Source: Rhodovulum sulfidophilum DSM 1374
GTDB lineage: Bacteria > Pseudomonadota > Alphaproteobacteria > Rhodobacterales > Rhodobacteraceae
Direction of reading: 5' to 3'
Assembly: GCF_001633165.1 (NCBI RefSeq)
Contig: NZ_CP015418.1
Span: 248,001 to 312,000 of the forward strand
Length of the DNA stretch: 64,000 nucleotides
The stretch's first letter is position 1. Every line of letters begins with the position of its first letter. Below, one piece after another: positions 41,423-50,926 of this stretch. The notes beneath the pieces were generated by a model. The model did not search any database. It saw only the letters and a program-made list of their open reading frames with translations, and was not told the DNA's origin. The position numbers were made by a program, and so were the translations under genes.

Positions 41423-43803
41423 ACGCGCGCCACATCTTTCTGGCCTTGGCCCTGTTTGCGTGCCAGCCAGCGCTCGCCCAGCAGGTCGAGATCCGCTCGG
41501 GCGAGCATCCCGACTATTCGCGTCTGGTCTTCGAGACCGACGCGCCGCAGGCTTGGACGCTCGGACGCGGTCCGGACGGCTATCTGCTCCGATTTGACAA
41601 CCGCGCGCTTCGCCTCGATCTGGGCGGTGTCTTCGACCGAATACCGCGCCGCCGCCTGACCGATGCCGCGCTGGTCGCGCCAGGACTGGTTTCCCTGCGC
41701 ATCGGCCAGAACGCTCATGTCGAGGCCTTCGAATTGCGCCCAGGTCTTCTCGTCCTGGATTTTCGCACCGGTCCCGCACCGGAAGATTCTCCGTTCGAAA
41801 CCGCCCTGCAATCCGCAGCAGACACCCCCGCCGAGGAAGAGGTTCCGCCCGCGCCTGCCGAACCGGTCCGCCCCGACGCCCCTTCAGCCGTCGATATCGC
41901 CGCACAGTCCCCCAGCCCGAGCCCCGAACCCCCGCCGGTTCGTCTTCCAATCGACCTAGGCTTGAAATCGGGACTCAACCCGTCCGCAGGCATGAAACCT
42001 CCCGCCGCGATGGTGGAAAAGATGCTGGAGCCTGAAATTCCCCCGGCAGAGACCGACCCGAGAGTGGCGGCTATGCGCTCCGAACTGATGAAGCAGATCG
42101 GCCGCGCCACCGCACAGGGCCTGCTAGAACCAGCAATAGACCTGCCAACTCAACCCGATCCTGGCCCTGCTGAGACAGTATCGAACGCTCAGGACGCGCT
42201 GCCGGAGCCCGGCCAGCGCGCAGAGGACAGCGGCCAGGCCGAAACGCAGATCGCGGAAGATCATACCCCCTCTGACTGGCGCAACATGCGAGTCGAAACC
42301 AGCATGGATCGTGGGCTCGACACTCTTTCTGACGATAGCACCCTCGCGGCAGATGGGACCCGTTGCCTATCGGACGACAATTTCGACGTGATCGGCTGGG
42401 GAGGCGACCGCACCCCCGGCGACCTGCTCGCCGAGAAGCGGAGCGCACTTCTCGACATGCGCGACGCCACCGACCCTTCCGGCGTCATCGGCCTCGCCCG
42501 CGCCTATATCGCGATGGGTTTCGGCGCCGAGGCGCGCGCCGTTCTCGCCGCCACCGCAACCGAAACGCCCGTTGTGCCATTGCTCCGCGAGATGGCCGCC
42601 ATCGTCGATACAGGCCAGGCCAATCATCCCGAGTTATTCGATTCCCAGATATCCTGCCCGACCCGCGCAGCGCTTTGGGCCGCGCTGGCCCGGCCGAAGC
42701 TCGGGGATCTATCAGACTTCAACCGAACCGCACTTCTGCAGAGCTTTTCCGAGCTTCCCATCCATTTGCGCCGCCATCTCGGTCCGAGACTGGCCGAACG
42801 GTTCCTTGCGGCAGGCGATCAGGCAACCGCGCTTCAAATCCGCAACGCAGTCGCGCGCACCGGCGCGAAGGGTCAGACGACAGACCTGACGATCGTCGAG
42901 GCGCAGATAGAACTTGCCCGCGGTTCCGACACGAGAGCCGACCGGAAAATCGATGAGGTTCTTGCCTCTGGTGGAAGCGGAACGGCCGACGCACTGGCGC
43001 TTCGAATCGAAACCGGGCTCAGCCGCGGCCAGCCACCGTCGGAGGACTCGCTGGCTCTTGCCGAGTCGCTCGCCTTCGAACGCCGTGGCACGGCCAGCGG
43101 CACCCGGCTCCTTACGCTCGCAATCCGCGGCCACGGCGCCCGCGGAGATTTCGAGACGGCCTTCGCGATGCTGGCCCATCACGGTCTGGAAGGGCAGACT
43201 GAGCTGTCTTCCGAACTTCTAAGCGAACTCACGCGTAGCGGGTCGGACGAGGAATTCGTGCGCGAGATTTATATGGGCGCGCTGACACTTCCCGACTTGT
43301 CCGCAGATACCGAAGCACGCCTGGCCGTCGCAGACCGGCTGACCGCCATGGGCTTCCAGGATCGCGCCGCAACAGTACTCCAGCCATTGGCGCCCCAGGG
43401 CACGCCACGCGAACGACTGGTCCGCGCCCGGCTGGCCTTGGCCCAGGGCAATGCTGGCGAAGCCAAGCAATATATAGCGGGGATCGATACCCCCGAAGCC
43501 AACTCATTGCGTGCCCTGATCGCCCAACGGCAAGGCGATCTGAAGTCGGCTGCCGATTATCTCGGTGCGGTCGGCGATGCCGAGGCGCAATCGGCTATGG
43601 CCTGGCGTGCCCGGGACTGGAGCGGCGTCGAATCCTTGGGCGACCCGAACCAGCGCGCCTTCGTGAAAACCCGGCGCAACCGCGAACCTGCCGATCTCAC
43701 AATGGACCCCAGCCTCGCAGTGGCCCGCGACGCCCTTGGCACCAGCGAGATCATGCGTGAAAGGCTGAGAGCACTGCTCGACCGGCCCGGCACCCAGCCC
43801 TGA
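41419..43803 (+). CDS. Large periplasmic helical-repeat protein of the flagellar cluster
   Basis: A 794-residue protein of unknown function. A signal peptide (MNARHIFLALALFACQPALA) ends about residue 20. Residues about 22-115 form a beta-rich AMIN-like domain (RSGEHPDYSRLVFETDAPQA, LRIGQNAHVEAFELRPGLLV). A Pro/Glu-rich linker follows to about 180. The long C-terminal part (from about 330) is Ala/Leu-rich helical repeats of TPR/SEL1 style (GLARAYIAMGFGAEARAVLA). Its ATG overlaps motA by four bases, so it is likely tied to the stator or the envelope passage of the flagellum (inference). Confidence 0.8.
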   Translation: MNARHIFLALALFACQPALAQQVEIRSGEHPDYSRLVFETDAPQAWTLGRGPDGYLLRFDNRALRLDLGGVFDRIPRRRLTDAALVAPGLVSLRIGQNAHVEAFELRPGLLVLDFRTGPAPEDSPFETALQSAADTPAEEEVPPAPAEPVRPDAPSAVDIAAQSPSPSPEPPPVRLPIDLGLKSGLNPSAGMKPPAAMVEKMLEPEIPPAETDPRVAAMRSELMKQIGRATAQGLLEPAIDLPTQPDPGPAETVSNAQDALPEPGQRAEDSGQAETQIAEDHTPSDWRNMRVETSMDRGLDTLSDDSTLAADGTRCLSDDNFDVIGWGGDRTPGDLLAEKRSALLDMRDATDPSGVIGLARAYIAMGFGAEARAVLAATATETPVVPLLREMAAIVDTGQANHPELFDSQISCPTRAALWAALARPKLGDLSDFNRTALLQSFSELPIHLRRHLGPRLAERFLAAGDQATALQIRNAVARTGAKGQTTDLTIVEAQIELARGSDTRADRKIDEVLASGGSGTADALALRIETGLSRGQPPSEDSLALAESLAFERRGTASGTRLLTLAIRGHGARGDFETAFAMLAHHGLEGQTELSSELLSELTRSGSDEEFVREIYMGALTLPDLSADTEARLAVADRLTAMGFQDRAATVLQPLAPQGTPRERLVRARLALAQGNAGEAKQYIAGIDTPEANSLRALIAQRQGDLKSAADYLGAVGDAEAQSAMAWRARDWSGVESLGDPNQRAFVKTRRNREPADLTMDPSLAVARDALGTSEIMRERLRALLDRPGTQP

Positions 43804-44158
43804 CCGGTATCCCATTCAGCCTTTGTCAATTCATACGGCCTAGGCTCCGGCAAAGTTAGTTCGAATTGAGTGGGCCAGAATGGCACATCCTTCCCTCCTG
43901 CATGGCCACATCAGCCAAATTCCAGCGGCGCAATCCGACTCGACGACGACTGGATGCGCGCGATACCGGCCGACACATTGCGGAACATCCATCCCGCATT
44001 CTCATCCGCGTAAAAAACCGGCTATTTGCGTCCCTCCGCTAAACGCACGTCGAAGGGCACCTCCACGTGTCCTGGGAGCGCAAACCGGACGGACCTGCAC
44101 GAGCATCCGGACCAACCGTTTCTTCTCCCTGTCATTCCGGCCCGAAGGAACCTGACAC
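43804..44158. other. 355-bp spacer upstream of flhA, no gene recognised
   Basis: The spacer holds small open frames, for example a 91-codon one (43880-44155) rich in His, Ser and Thr that ends just before flhA, and a basic 46-codon one. None has family resemblance or a good ribosome-binding site. It may carry an internal promoter for flhA-fliR-flhB; no clear boxes are seen. Confidence 0.4.
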
Positions 44159-46246
44159 ATGCCCGGCTTCTCGGTTTCCGAACTGTTCCGCCCGACAATC
44201 CTGATGGCACTCGCCCTGATGGCGATCATCATAATGATGGTGCTGCCGATGCCTGCCTGGGTCCTCGACATTGGGCTGGCCGCCTCGTTTTCCATCGCGA
44301 TCCTGATCTTCACGGTAACTCTGTTCATCGAACGGCCGCTCGATTTCTCATCCTTCCCGACGATCCTGCTGGCGTCGCTGATGCTCCGGCTGTCGCTCAA
44401 TGTGTCCTCGACAAAGCTCATCATCGGCCAGGGCCATACCGGAACGGGGGCGGCGGGCGATGTTATCGAAGGCTTTGCCATGTTCGTCATGGGGGGGAAC
44501 GTCTTCCTCGGACTGGTCGTGTTCGGCGTCCTGATGATCGTCAACTTCATCGTTATCACCAAGGGCGCCGGACGGATGGCCGAGGTCGGTGCGCGCTTCG
44601 CCCTGGATGGAATGCCGGGCAAGCAACTTGCGATCGACAGCGACATGGCGGCCGGGGCCATAGACCATGCCGAAGCGAAGACGCGGCGTGAGCGTGAACA
44701 GGCCGAAACGACCTTCTTCGGCTCACTCGACGGGGCCTCGAAATTCGTCAAAGGCGATGCAGTGGCTGGGCTGCTGATCACGCTTTTGAACCTGCTGATG
44801 GGGCTTGCCATCGGCGTGATCATGCATGGCATGCCGCTTGGAGGCGCGTTCGAGACCTACGCGATCCTTACCGTCGGCGACGGCCTTGTCAGCCAGATTC
44901 CAGCCGTCATCATCTCGATCGCAGCCGCACTTCTGCTGTCGCGGGGCGGCACGACCGGGACCACGGATCTCGCCGTTTTTACTCAACTCGGCAAGCATCC
45001 GGCCGCGCTTGGAACGGTATCGGTCCTGCTCTGCCTTTTCGCTCTGGTGCCCGGCCTCCCCTTCGTGCCCTTCATCGTCGGCAGTCTGGTGCTTGGAACC
45101 GCGGCCTTCAATCGCTGGCGCAGCCTTCAGCACGAAGCCGAGAAAGCGGCCCAGCCCGAAGCCGCAGAAAAGGCCGAGCCCGCCAACCGCATGGGCGATC
45201 TGCTCGATCTCGACGACATCCACCTGGAATTTGCACCCGACCTGGTCGGAATGGTGCTCGACCCCTCCACCGGGATCGAAGCCCGCATCGTGTCCATGCG
45301 CCGCCATGTGGCCGAGAGTTTTGGCCTGATCCTGCCCGAGATGCGGCTCACCGATAACGGAGCCCTGCCGCCGGGCACATATGTCGTGCGCATCCAGGGG
45401 GTCGAACAGGCGCGCGACCAGCTTAGACCCGACCGGGTGCTGGCGCTTCAGGCCGGCGATATCACCCTGTTGCCGCCCGGCGAGGATGTCCGCGAGCCGG
45501 TCTACGGCGCGCCTGCCCGCTGGGTCTCGGCCGACCGGCGCGAAGAACTTGCCTTGCAGGGCGTCACCGTGGTCAACGCCTCCGAAGTGCTCGCCACACA
45601 TCTGCTGGAGGTGGTCAAGAACAATTTCGCGCGGCTTCTGACCAACAAGGCCCTGCGCCAGATCTTCGACGAGCTGAAGAACCTGTCGGATCAGACCCGT
45701 GCCCAGGCCAATCGTCGGATGATCGACGACCTTGTCCCCGAAAAGGTACCGCCGGACCTTCTTCTCGCAGTCCTCAGACTCCTGCTGGAGGAGCGAGTCT
45801 CTATCCGAAACATGCCGCTGATCCTCGAGGCCATCGCCGAAGCCCGACCAAGCCATGCCGGTGCAGAGGCGATCTGTGAACATGTCCGTCGGCGCCTCGG
45901 CTTCCAACTCGTCGCAGAACACCGCCGCGAAGACGGCACCCTGCCGCTGTTGCAGCTGTCGCCGGAATGGGAATCGCGGTTCTCGACCTATCAGGTCGGC
46001 GGCGAAGCCGGTGTGTCCGATGTCGCGCTGCCGCCTGAAGAATTCAACCGTCTGGCCAGCGCCGTTTCCGAAAAGCTGGCCAAGGCCGGCGAGAACGGAA
46101 TATTCCCGGTGATCGCAACATCGGGCCGACGCCGCCGTTTCCTCCAAATGGCGCTTTCGGCCAAAGGAATCGCCGCTCCGGTGCTGTCTTTCGAAGAGAT
46201 CGGAACCAATACGCGACCCGCTCTGGTGGGCATGGTCGCGGCATGA
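44159..46246 (+). CDS. flhA: Flagellar type III export protein FlhA
   Basis: Largest subunit of the export gate, 695 residues. The N-terminal half has about eight spans with the FHIPEP-type block (GAGRMAEVGARFALDGMPGK, then DADMAAGAIDHAEAKTRR-like SDMAAGAIDHAEAKTRRERE). The cytoplasmic C-terminal half (from about residue 345) binds substrate-chaperone complexes and has VVNASEVLATHLLEVVKNNF. Its stop overlaps the fliR start by four bases. Confidence 0.97.
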   Translation: MPGFSVSELFRPTILMALALMAIIIMMVLPMPAWVLDIGLAASFSIAILIFTVTLFIERPLDFSSFPTILLASLMLRLSLNVSSTKLIIGQGHTGTGAAGDVIEGFAMFVMGGNVFLGLVVFGVLMIVNFIVITKGAGRMAEVGARFALDGMPGKQLAIDSDMAAGAIDHAEAKTRREREQAETTFFGSLDGASKFVKGDAVAGLLITLLNLLMGLAIGVIMHGMPLGGAFETYAILTVGDGLVSQIPAVIISIAAALLLSRGGTTGTTDLAVFTQLGKHPAALGTVSVLLCLFALVPGLPFVPFIVGSLVLGTAAFNRWRSLQHEAEKAAQPEAAEKAEPANRMGDLLDLDDIHLEFAPDLVGMVLDPSTGIEARIVSMRRHVAESFGLILPEMRLTDNGALPPGTYVVRIQGVEQARDQLRPDRVLALQAGDITLLPPGEDVREPVYGAPARWVSADRREELALQGVTVVNASEVLATHLLEVVKNNFARLLTNKALRQIFDELKNLSDQTRAQANRRMIDDLVPEKVPPDLLLAVLRLLLEERVSIRNMPLILEAIAEARPSHAGAEAICEHVRRRLGFQLVAEHRREDGTLPLLQLSPEWESRFSTYQVGGEAGVSDVALPPEEFNRLASAVSEKLAKAGENGIFPVIATSGRRRRFLQMALSAKGIAAPVLSFEEIGTNTRPALVGMVAA

Positions 46247-47013
46247 CGCTCGAACTTGCACCGGCCCTCGAGATCTGGCGCCCCCTGGCCTGGGCCGGTT
46301 TCCTCGTCTTCCTGCGGGTCGGTGCGATCATGGCCATGCTGCCGGCCTTTGGCGAACGCGCGGTGCCCATACGGGTTCGGCTTGGCCTCGCACTGGCCTT
46401 CACCGCAGTGGTCTCTCCGGCGGTGTCCCCCGGCCTCATAGAGACCCCGCCTTCACTGGCACTGGCCTTCGCGACCGAAACCGTGATCGGCCTCGCACTC
46501 GGACTGGTCCTCCGGCTTATGATTCTTGCCTTGCAAATGGCGGGCGAAATCGCAGCGCAGGCCACCTCTCTGTCCCAGATCCTCGGCGCCGCTTCGATGG
46601 ACCCGCAACCGGCAATGGGGCGGCTCATGCTGATGGCCGGACTGGCACTGGCCGTAATGTCGGGGCTGCATGTGCGCGCGGCAGAGGCGATGATTCTGTC
46701 CTATGACCTGTTGCCCGCGGGCCGGTTCCCCGATGCCGGCGATCTGGCCGATTGGGGTGTCGGTGGCATCGCCAAGGGGTTCGCCCTCGCCGCCACACTG
46801 GCAATGCCCTTCGTGATCGCCTCGCTCATCTACAACGTTGCGCTCGGCGTCATCAACAAGGCGATGCCACAGCTGATGGTTGCCTTTGTCGGTGCGCCGG
46901 CCATTACGGCGGGCGGGCTTGTCATTCTGTTTCTGTCGCTGCCACCGATGCTGACATTCTGGCAGGACAGACTTCTGACGCTTTTCGCGGCCCCGTTCGG
47001 AGCAGGCGGATGA
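46243..47013 (+). CDS. fliR: Flagellar type III export protein FliR
   Basis: Export-gate subunit that caps the FliP ring. 256 residues, six spans, with ALEIWRPLAWAGFLVFLRVG near the start and the typical LQMAGEIAAQATSLSQILG region. Overlaps flhA and flhB by four bases on each side, so the three are translated together. Confidence 0.95.
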   Translation: MTLELAPALEIWRPLAWAGFLVFLRVGAIMAMLPAFGERAVPIRVRLGLALAFTAVVSPAVSPGLIETPPSLALAFATETVIGLALGLVLRLMILALQMAGEIAAQATSLSQILGAASMDPQPAMGRLMLMAGLALAVMSGLHVRAAEAMILSYDLLPAGRFPDAGDLADWGVGGIAKGFALAATLAMPFVIASLIYNVALGVINKAMPQLMVAFVGAPAITAGGLVILFLSLPPMLTFWQDRLLTLFAAPFGAGG

Positions 47014-48089
47014 GCGACGAGGATCCCGGCGACAAGCAGTTCGAGCCGACCCAGAAAAAGCTCGACGATGCAAGAAGAAAGGGTGAGATCGCCCGGTCGA
47101 CCGATATCAATACGGCCGCAGTCTATGCCGGGTTCGCGCTGACTGCCTTGGCACTCGGCGGAACCAGCCTGATCAAAATGGGCGAGCTCGGCGCAGGTAT
47201 GATCGGTCAAGCCGACCGGCTGGCACCGCTACTTCTGGAGGGGCATGGCAGCGCCCCGGTAGGAGGCCTGATGGCACAGTTCGGCCTTGTCGTCCTGCCC
47301 TGGCTTGCGATTCCCGCCCTTGCCGCTCTTGCTTCGGTTCTGGCGCAGCGCAGCCTGGTTGTCGCACCGGAAAAGCTGCTGCCAAAGCTGTCGCGGATCA
47401 ACCCGATCGAAACGGCGAAGAACAAGTTCGGCCGTTCCGGGCTTTTCGAGTTCACCAAGAGCACCGTAAAGCTCGCGCTCTACACCATCCTGCTTGCGCT
47501 CTATCTCAGCCATCATGTCGAGGAAATGCTGGGCACGATGTATCTGTCACCTGCGATGGCTGCGGCCAAGCTGGTGCGCATGTCGGCCGAATTCCTTACT
47601 GTGGTCGTCGCCATTGCCGCCTCGATCGGCGTGGTCGATTACCTTTGGCAGATCGCCGAACACCGCAGGCGCCACCGGATGTCGCTCGAGGAACTCAAGG
47701 AAGAAATCAAGCAGTCCGAAGGGGACCCCCATATCAAGCAACAGCGGCGGCAACGCGCAATGGATATCGCAACCAACCAGATGCTGCGTGATGTGCCCGA
47801 TGCCGATGTGGTGATCGTCAACCCGACCCATTATGCCGTCGCACTGAAATGGGACCGCGCTCGCCGCGGCGCCCCGTTCTGCCTGGCCAAAGGTGTGGAC
47901 GAGGTCGCAGCGCGGATCCGAGAGGTTGCTGTCGAGACCGGCGTGCCGATGCGCAGCGACCCACCGACGGCGCGCGCGATCTATGGCAGCGTCGAGATCG
48001 GCGACGAGATCAAACCGGAACATTACAAAGCCGTGGCTGCAGCGATCCGCTTTGCGGAAGAAATGCGGACCAGGGCCAAAGGGCTGTGA
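47010..48089 (+). CDS. flhB: Flagellar type III export switch protein FlhB
   Basis: Substrate-specificity switch of the export gate, 359 residues. N-terminal signature DKQFEPTQKKLDDARRKGEI, four spans, and the autocleavage motif NPTH at 271-274 (VIVNPTHYAVALKWDRA). FliK, its ruler partner, is encoded at 61.7 kb. Ends in TGATG, overlapping the next gene. Confidence 0.97.
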   Translation: MSDEDPGDKQFEPTQKKLDDARRKGEIARSTDINTAAVYAGFALTALALGGTSLIKMGELGAGMIGQADRLAPLLLEGHGSAPVGGLMAQFGLVVLPWLAIPALAALASVLAQRSLVVAPEKLLPKLSRINPIETAKNKFGRSGLFEFTKSTVKLALYTILLALYLSHHVEEMLGTMYLSPAMAAAKLVRMSAEFLTVVVAIAASIGVVDYLWQIAEHRRRHRMSLEELKEEIKQSEGDPHIKQQRRQRAMDIATNQMLRDVPDADVVIVNPTHYAVALKWDRARRGAPFCLAKGVDEVAARIREVAVETGVPMRSDPPTARAIYGSVEIGDEIKPEHYKAVAAAIRFAEEMRTRAKGL

Positions 48090-48433
48090 TGAACACCCGC
48101 GACGACAGGCCGGAACGTCTCGTCCGTATCGGCACGATCCTGAAGGACGCCGCGCTGAGCCGCCTGCGGCAAGCGGCGCAGGAGTGCCGCCGGATCGAAG
48201 CCGCCATAGCGGAACTCGACGACGAGGCCCAACGCGCCGCAATCGACGACGATATCGCCATGCGCGCTGTCTTCGACCGCAGCCGGACGCTCCGACACCG
48301 TGAACGTCGTACCGCGCTGAATGCCGAACTGGCCCGGGCTCGAGCGCAAGAGGCCCTATTGATGCGAGAAGCCGCCCGGGCTTTCGGTCGTGACGAGGCT
48401 ATCCGGGGCCTGTTCGACCGGAAACACCGTTGA
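48089..48433 (+). CDS. FliJ-like coiled-coil flagellar protein
   Basis: A 114-residue Arg/Ala/Glu-rich protein that is almost wholly helical (LSRLRQAAQECRRIEAAIAE, LNAELARARAQEALLMREAA). Length, coiled-coil nature and place right after flhB suit a FliJ-type export chaperone, but FliJ sequences are poorly conserved. Start overlaps the flhB stop by one base. It is the last gene before the IS block. Confidence 0.6.
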   Translation: MNTRDDRPERLVRIGTILKDAALSRLRQAAQECRRIEAAIAELDDEAQRAAIDDDIAMRAVFDRSRTLRHRERRTALNAELARARAQEALLMREAARAFGRDEAIRGLFDRKHR

Positions 48434-48569
48434 ACCGTCCGGCTCGGGAACGTCCAGCCCCATCCGCCGACCATCGGCAACCCAGCTTATCAGTAAGAAA
48501 CCGGTGACGTGCTCCCCTGAACAGTCCGCGGTTTGAGGTTAGCCTGTTCTCCAAACGAGGAGACAGACG

Positions 48570-48857
48570 ATGCGGAAAAGCCGTTTCAGCGAAGAGCAGA
48601 TCATTGGCATCTTGAAGGAGCATCAGGCCGGGATAGGTGCCAAGGAACTGTTCCGCAAGCACGGCATCAGCGATGGCACCTTCTACAAATGGCGCTCGAA
48701 GTATGGCGGCATGGAAGTGTCCGAGGTCAAGAGGCTGAAGGCCCTGGAGACTGAGAACGCCAAGCTGAAGAAGATGCTGGCGGAGCACATGCTCGACGCC
48801 GCGACGCTGAAGGAGATGTTGGGAATGGGAGCAGGCGAACGCCATGCGTTCGAGTGA
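48570..48857 (+). CDS. IS3-family transposase OrfA (outer IS)
   Basis: A 95-residue DNA-binding OrfA: helix-turn-helix RFSEEQIIGILKEHQAGIGA followed by HGISDGTFYKWRSKYGGMEV and a leucine-rich coil (VKRLKALETENAKLKKMLAE). Its TGA stop overlaps the GTG start of orfB (GTGA), so the pair is translationally coupled. GAGGAGA lies upstream of the ATG. Confidence 0.92.
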   Translation: MRKSRFSEEQIIGILKEHQAGIGAKELFRKHGISDGTFYKWRSKYGGMEVSEVKRLKALETENAKLKKMLAEHMLDAATLKEMLGMGAGERHAFE

Positions 48858-49788
48858 GCCTGCGGACGCTTTTGAAGCCCGGTGCTCGGAGACGTGCCGT
48901 GGACTGGGCCATGACAGAGAAGAACTATAACCAGCGGAGGGCGTGTGCCTTGGCCGGGCTTGATCCGCGTGTCTATCGGCGAAGGTCAAGCAGGCCGCAG
49001 GACCAAGGGCTGCGTCAGCGTTTGAAAGAGTTGTCCGGGGAACGCAGGCGGTTCGGTTATCGGCGCCTGCACATTCTGCTGAACAGGGAGGGCTGGAAAG
49101 TGAACTGGAAGAAACTCTATCGGATCTACCTCGAAGAGGGCCTGACGGTGCGCAAGCGTGGTGGCCGGAAACGGGCGATTGGCACCCGTGCGCCGATGGC
49201 AACCCCGCAAGGCCCGAACCAAAGATGGTCGCTGGACTTCGTGTCGGATAGCCTGTCAGACGGGCGTCGTTTCCGGGTTCTGTGCGTCATCGACGACTTC
49301 AGCCGGGAGTGCCTGGCCTGCGTGGTCGACACGTCCCTTTCCGGGCAACGCGTGGCGCGTGAACTGGACAACATCGCCCGACTGCGCGGCTCCCCCTGCA
49401 TGGTGGTCAGCGACAACGGAACGGAACTGACGTCGAACGCCATCCTGAAATGGCAGGAGGGTCGCAAGGTCGAGTGGCACTACATTGCCCCTGGCAAGCC
49501 AATGCAAAACGTTCGCGGCTCGCTCGAACCGATGGCGCTGCGACGCTCACCGTGGAAAGCTTCAATGGCCGACTGCGTGACGAGTGCCTGAACGAGCACA
49601 TGTTTGCCAACTTGCGCCATGCCCGAGACCTGATCGCGGCTTGGCGCGAGGATTACAATCACCACCGCCCGCATTCGAGCCTCCACGGGCTCACCCCGCG
49701 GGAGTATCACCAACGGTCAGTAGAGGACCAAAACCTGAACATGTATCGACCCACTGAAAACCTGCTCATGCTACAAGGGAGAACGTAG
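48854..49788 (+). pseudogene. IS3-family transposase OrfB, frameshifted (outer IS)
   Basis: DDE integrase-type transposase, disrupted twice. The N-terminal part carries DDE residues in RWSLDFVSDSLSD and VVSDNGTELTSNA. Right after PGKPMQN, where related proteins read GFVESFNG, there is a 41-base foreign stretch (49511-49551) in place of six bases; the net +35 shifts the frame and separates the third catalytic residue (Glu in VESFNGRLRDEC), which continues in another frame to 49788. The original C-terminus, LNRAN and a TAA, is found beyond the inner IS at 50959-50969. Confidence 0.88.
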
Positions 49789-49790
49789 CC

Positions 49791-50108
49791 ATGAGTAAGA
49801 CGATGGACGACAGCATCAAGCGGTTGACGGCGAAGCGTAAAACGGCGCTCGTCATCGAGATCATCCAAGGCAAGACGACCGCGTCGGAGGCAAGCCGGTC
49901 CTTCGACCTGACGCCCTCCGAGATCGAGGGCTGGGTCGAGGATGCCAAGCGCGGCATGGAGAACTCGCTGCGCGCCAACCCGCTCGACATCCGCGAGCAA
50001 TACGAGAAGCAGCTCCGGGACCTGCAGGAAGCCTATGGAGAGGCGATGCTGGAGCTGCGGGCGCGAAAAAAGCTGCAGGCCCTGCTGGATGCGCAGGACG
50101 GGAATTGA
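49791..50108 (+). CDS. IS3-family transposase OrfA (inner IS)
   Basis: A 105-residue OrfA of the type starting MSKTMDDSIKRLTAKRKTAL, with a helix-turn-helix near TTASEASRSFDLTPSEIEGW and a coil with REQYEKQLRDLQEAYGEAML. A canonical slippery heptamer A AAA AAG lies in frame at 50066-50072; a -1 shift there runs straight into orfB without a stop, giving the OrfAB transposase. Confidence 0.92.
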   Translation: MSKTMDDSIKRLTAKRKTALVIEIIQGKTTASEASRSFDLTPSEIEGWVEDAKRGMENSLRANPLDIREQYEKQLRDLQEAYGEAMLELRARKKLQALLDAQDGN

Positions 50109-50926
50109 TCCGTCGCACCCAGCAGGGCCTCATTGCCGAGGGCGTCGTTGTGTCCGTCGCCAAGCTGTGTGCCTGGTTCGGCATCCCGAGGCGGACGGTC
50201 TACTACAAGCCGGTGAAGGCTGCGCCTAAGGTCGAGGCCCGCTTTTCCGAGCCGATCAAGAAGCTGATCGAGGAAGAGCCGTCCTTTGGCTATCGGACCG
50301 TGGCTTGGCTCCTGGGGTTCAACAAGAACACCGTGCAGCGGATCTTCCAGATCAAGGGCTGGCAGGTGCGCAAGCGTGCCGTGGGCATGCGGCCTCGCAT
50401 CCAGGCCGTGCCGTCGGTTGCGGCTGCGCCGAACGAGCGCTGGTCGACGGATCTCGCCCGTATCTGGACGGGCAAGGACGGCTGGGCTTCCTTGGCGTTG
50501 GTGATCGACTGCCACAACCGAGAGTTGCTGGGCTGGCATCTGTCGAAGTCCGGCAAAGCCACGACCGCCAGCGCCGCCCTCGAGCACGCCCTGATCGCCA
50601 GGTTCGGCACTTTGGGCAAGGTCGAGAAAGAGTTCCTGCTGAGGTCGGACAACGGTCTGGTCTTCACCAGCCACCACTTCACCAAGATCGCCCGCAGCTA
50701 CGGTCTGAAGCAGGAGTTCATCACCCCACACTGTCCCCACCAGAACGGCATGGTCGAACGCTTCATCCGGACGCTGAAGGAGCAATGCGTGCATCGCCAC
50801 CGTTTTGAGACCATCCAGCACGCGATGCGCGTCATCGGTGACTGGATCAGCTTCTACAACAAACGCCGCCCTCATCAGGCCCTTGCCATGCGCACGCCTG
50901 CCGAGGCATTCACATTAGCGGCTTAA
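50105..50926 (+). CDS. IS3-family transposase OrfB (inner IS)
   Basis: Integrase-core transposase of 273 residues, with all three catalytic residues: Asp in RWSTDLARIW, Asp in LRSDNGLVFTSHH and Glu in HQNGMVERFIRTLKEQ. The frame begins at a TTG overlapping the OrfA stop and is probably reached by -1 frameshifting at 50066-50072 rather than by its own start. Confidence 0.93.
   Translation: MIRRTQQGLIAEGVVVSVAKLCAWFGIPRRTVYYKPVKAAPKVEARFSEPIKKLIEEEPSFGYRTVAWLLGFNKNTVQRIFQIKGWQVRKRAVGMRPRIQAVPSVAAAPNERWSTDLARIWTGKDGWASLALVIDCHNRELLGWHLSKSGKATTASAALEHALIARFGTLGKVEKEFLLRSDNGLVFTSHHFTKIARSYGLKQEFITPHCPHQNGMVERFIRTLKEQCVHRHRFETIQHAMRVIGDWISFYNKRRPHQALAMRTPAEAFTLAA

Noticed and set aside
43880..43905. 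Sigma-54-like TGGCAC upstream of flhA
   Set aside because: The -24 half is present (TGGCAC) but no TTGC at the right distance.
43880..44155. 91-codon frame just before flhA
   Set aside because: His/Ser/Thr/Pro-rich, no family resemblance, no clear ribosome-binding site.
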